This document shows positions 6,464-7,030 of a DNA stretch of 7,030 bases, piece by piece. Source of the stretch: Actinomycetota bacterium (lineage in GTDB: Bacteria; Actinomycetota; Actinomycetes; Actinomycetales; Microbacteriaceae). The position numbers and the translations under genes are program-made. The notes under the pieces are model-generated. The model was not told the origin of the DNA. It did not search any database and saw only the letters and a program-made list of their open reading frames with translations. The stretch lies in assembly GCA_018895315.1 (NCBI GenBank), contig JAHIOK010000262.1, positions 1 to 7,030 of the forward strand. Reading direction: 5' to 3'. Numbering within the stretch: position 1 is the first letter of the stretch; each line of letters opens with the position of its first letter.

Positions 6464-7030
6464 GCGCTCACCCCCAACATCAGCAACGGCCAGGGCACGA
6501 GAAGCACGACTCCGGCGATGAGCCAGACCCACCGCATCCACGGGCGACCTCCGCGCGTGAGAACGTGCACGGTGAGGAACCAGATGACCGGGGCGAGAGC
6601 TGCGAGCCACACCCCGACGAGGTTGCCGCTCTGCCACATGACGGGAGCTTCGCCGTCCGACGGCGAGATGAGGTCTCCGGCGACGCCCGACAGACGCAGC
6701 CCGCCGATGACCCAGCCGATCGCATAGAGCAGGTAGATGCCGGCGATCACACCCGTGGCAATAAGAGCGGCGTTGCCCATCGCCGGCCGGTCGCCCGGCA
6801 TCGTGACGGAGCCGTCGGACTCGACGCGACCGACCTCGTTGCTGCCTTTGCCGACCGCCGTGAACCCGCCGGGGAGGGCGGGCCCTGATTCGGCCTGGTC
6901 TTCTGTCGCCGTGGGTGCGTCGGATTCCGTCTCGGACGTGCGCACGTTCTTCGGCGGCACGTCGGCGGACGCCGAGGCGCGTGTCGGAGGTGATGCGGGC
7001 GCGACATCCAGAGTCGGGTCCTCGTCGCCA
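6460..7030 (-). CDS. Membrane protein with acidic disordered N-terminus and three C-terminal helices, N-terminus cut off
   Basis: The frame is open from TGA at 6462-6460 to the right edge, at least 190 codons. GTG at 6960 is the first possible start inside the window. The frame further upstream (GDEDPTLDVAPASP near the edge) has the same acidic Ala/Pro/Ser-rich character, so the true start is probably outside. Counting from that GTG: residues 1-30 are low complexity and acidic. LPGGFTAVGKGSNEVGRVES (29-48) and SVTMPGDRP (51-59) look like a conserved ordered stretch. Hydrophobic helices follow at about 64-88, 112-134 and 142-163. The tail is long, hydrophilic and presumably cytoplasmic, which would put the C-terminus outside. 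I recall relatives in Microbacteriaceae named 'DNA polymerase III gamma/tau'. That would be a low-complexity artefact, since no AAA+ motif is present. The gene is translationally coupled to the 116-residue protein, so the two may form a complex. Function unknown. Confidence 0.8.
   Translation of the reverse strand, partial: GDEDPTLDVAPASPPTRASASADVPPKNVRTSETESDAPTATEDQAESGPALPGGFTAVGKGSNEVGRVESDGSVTMPGDRPAMGNAALIATGVIAGIYLLYAIGWVIGGLRLSGVAGDLISPSDGEAPVMWQSGNLVGVWLAALAPVIWFLTVHVLTRGGRPWMRWVWLIAGVVLLVPWPLLMLGVSA

Noticed and set aside
6464..6637. A longer version of the 116-residue membrane protein
   Set aside because: The added residues are an out-of-frame reading of the upstream gene. The GTGA overlap start is better supported.

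Overview
The window is high-GC, densely coded DNA with strong G/C preference at third codon positions, several GTG starts and purine-rich ribosome binding sites. Together with the protein families present (a long-form D-3-phosphoglycerate dehydrogenase with an ASB and an ACT domain, and an actinobacterial-style two-gene ABC exporter), this points to a Gram-positive actinobacterium. Microbacteriaceae is my best guess, by inference only. Everything looks chromosomal. I see no tRNA or rRNA gene, CRISPR array, insertion sequence or phage gene.

Left part (1-1836): a drug-efflux module. A DHA2-type MFS transporter gene runs leftwards off the window edge, and a TetR-family repressor gene runs rightwards. 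They are divergent, separated by 320 bp. A perfect 8-6-8 inverted repeat lies 17 bp upstream of the MFS start codon and is the obvious candidate operator. The rest of that gap has no convincing gene.

Middle part (1885-5945), all on the minus strand and read right to left: serA, then an ABC exporter made of an ATPase gene and a roughly 12-helix permease gene. ATPase and permease overlap by 19 bp. Only 78 bp separate serA from the ATPase. That gap carries an 11-bp perfect inverted repeat: its upstream arm (in mRNA sense) is an anti-Shine-Dalgarno sequence just after the serA stop, and its downstream arm contains the ATPase's own Shine-Dalgarno. The permease converges with tetR across a 48-bp gap in which I see no clear terminator.

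Right part (5946-7030): two small membrane-protein genes on the minus strand, joined by a 4-bp GTGA overlap. The first is cut by the right edge. Each is predicted to have three transmembrane helices, and neither has a function I can assign. They are followed by a 7-bp-stem hairpin and a putative serA promoter in a 167-bp gap.

Most of the content is ordinary. The parts worth a second look are the SD-sequestering inverted repeat between serA and the ABC exporter, the likely TetR operator, and the pair of overlapping three-helix proteins next to serA.
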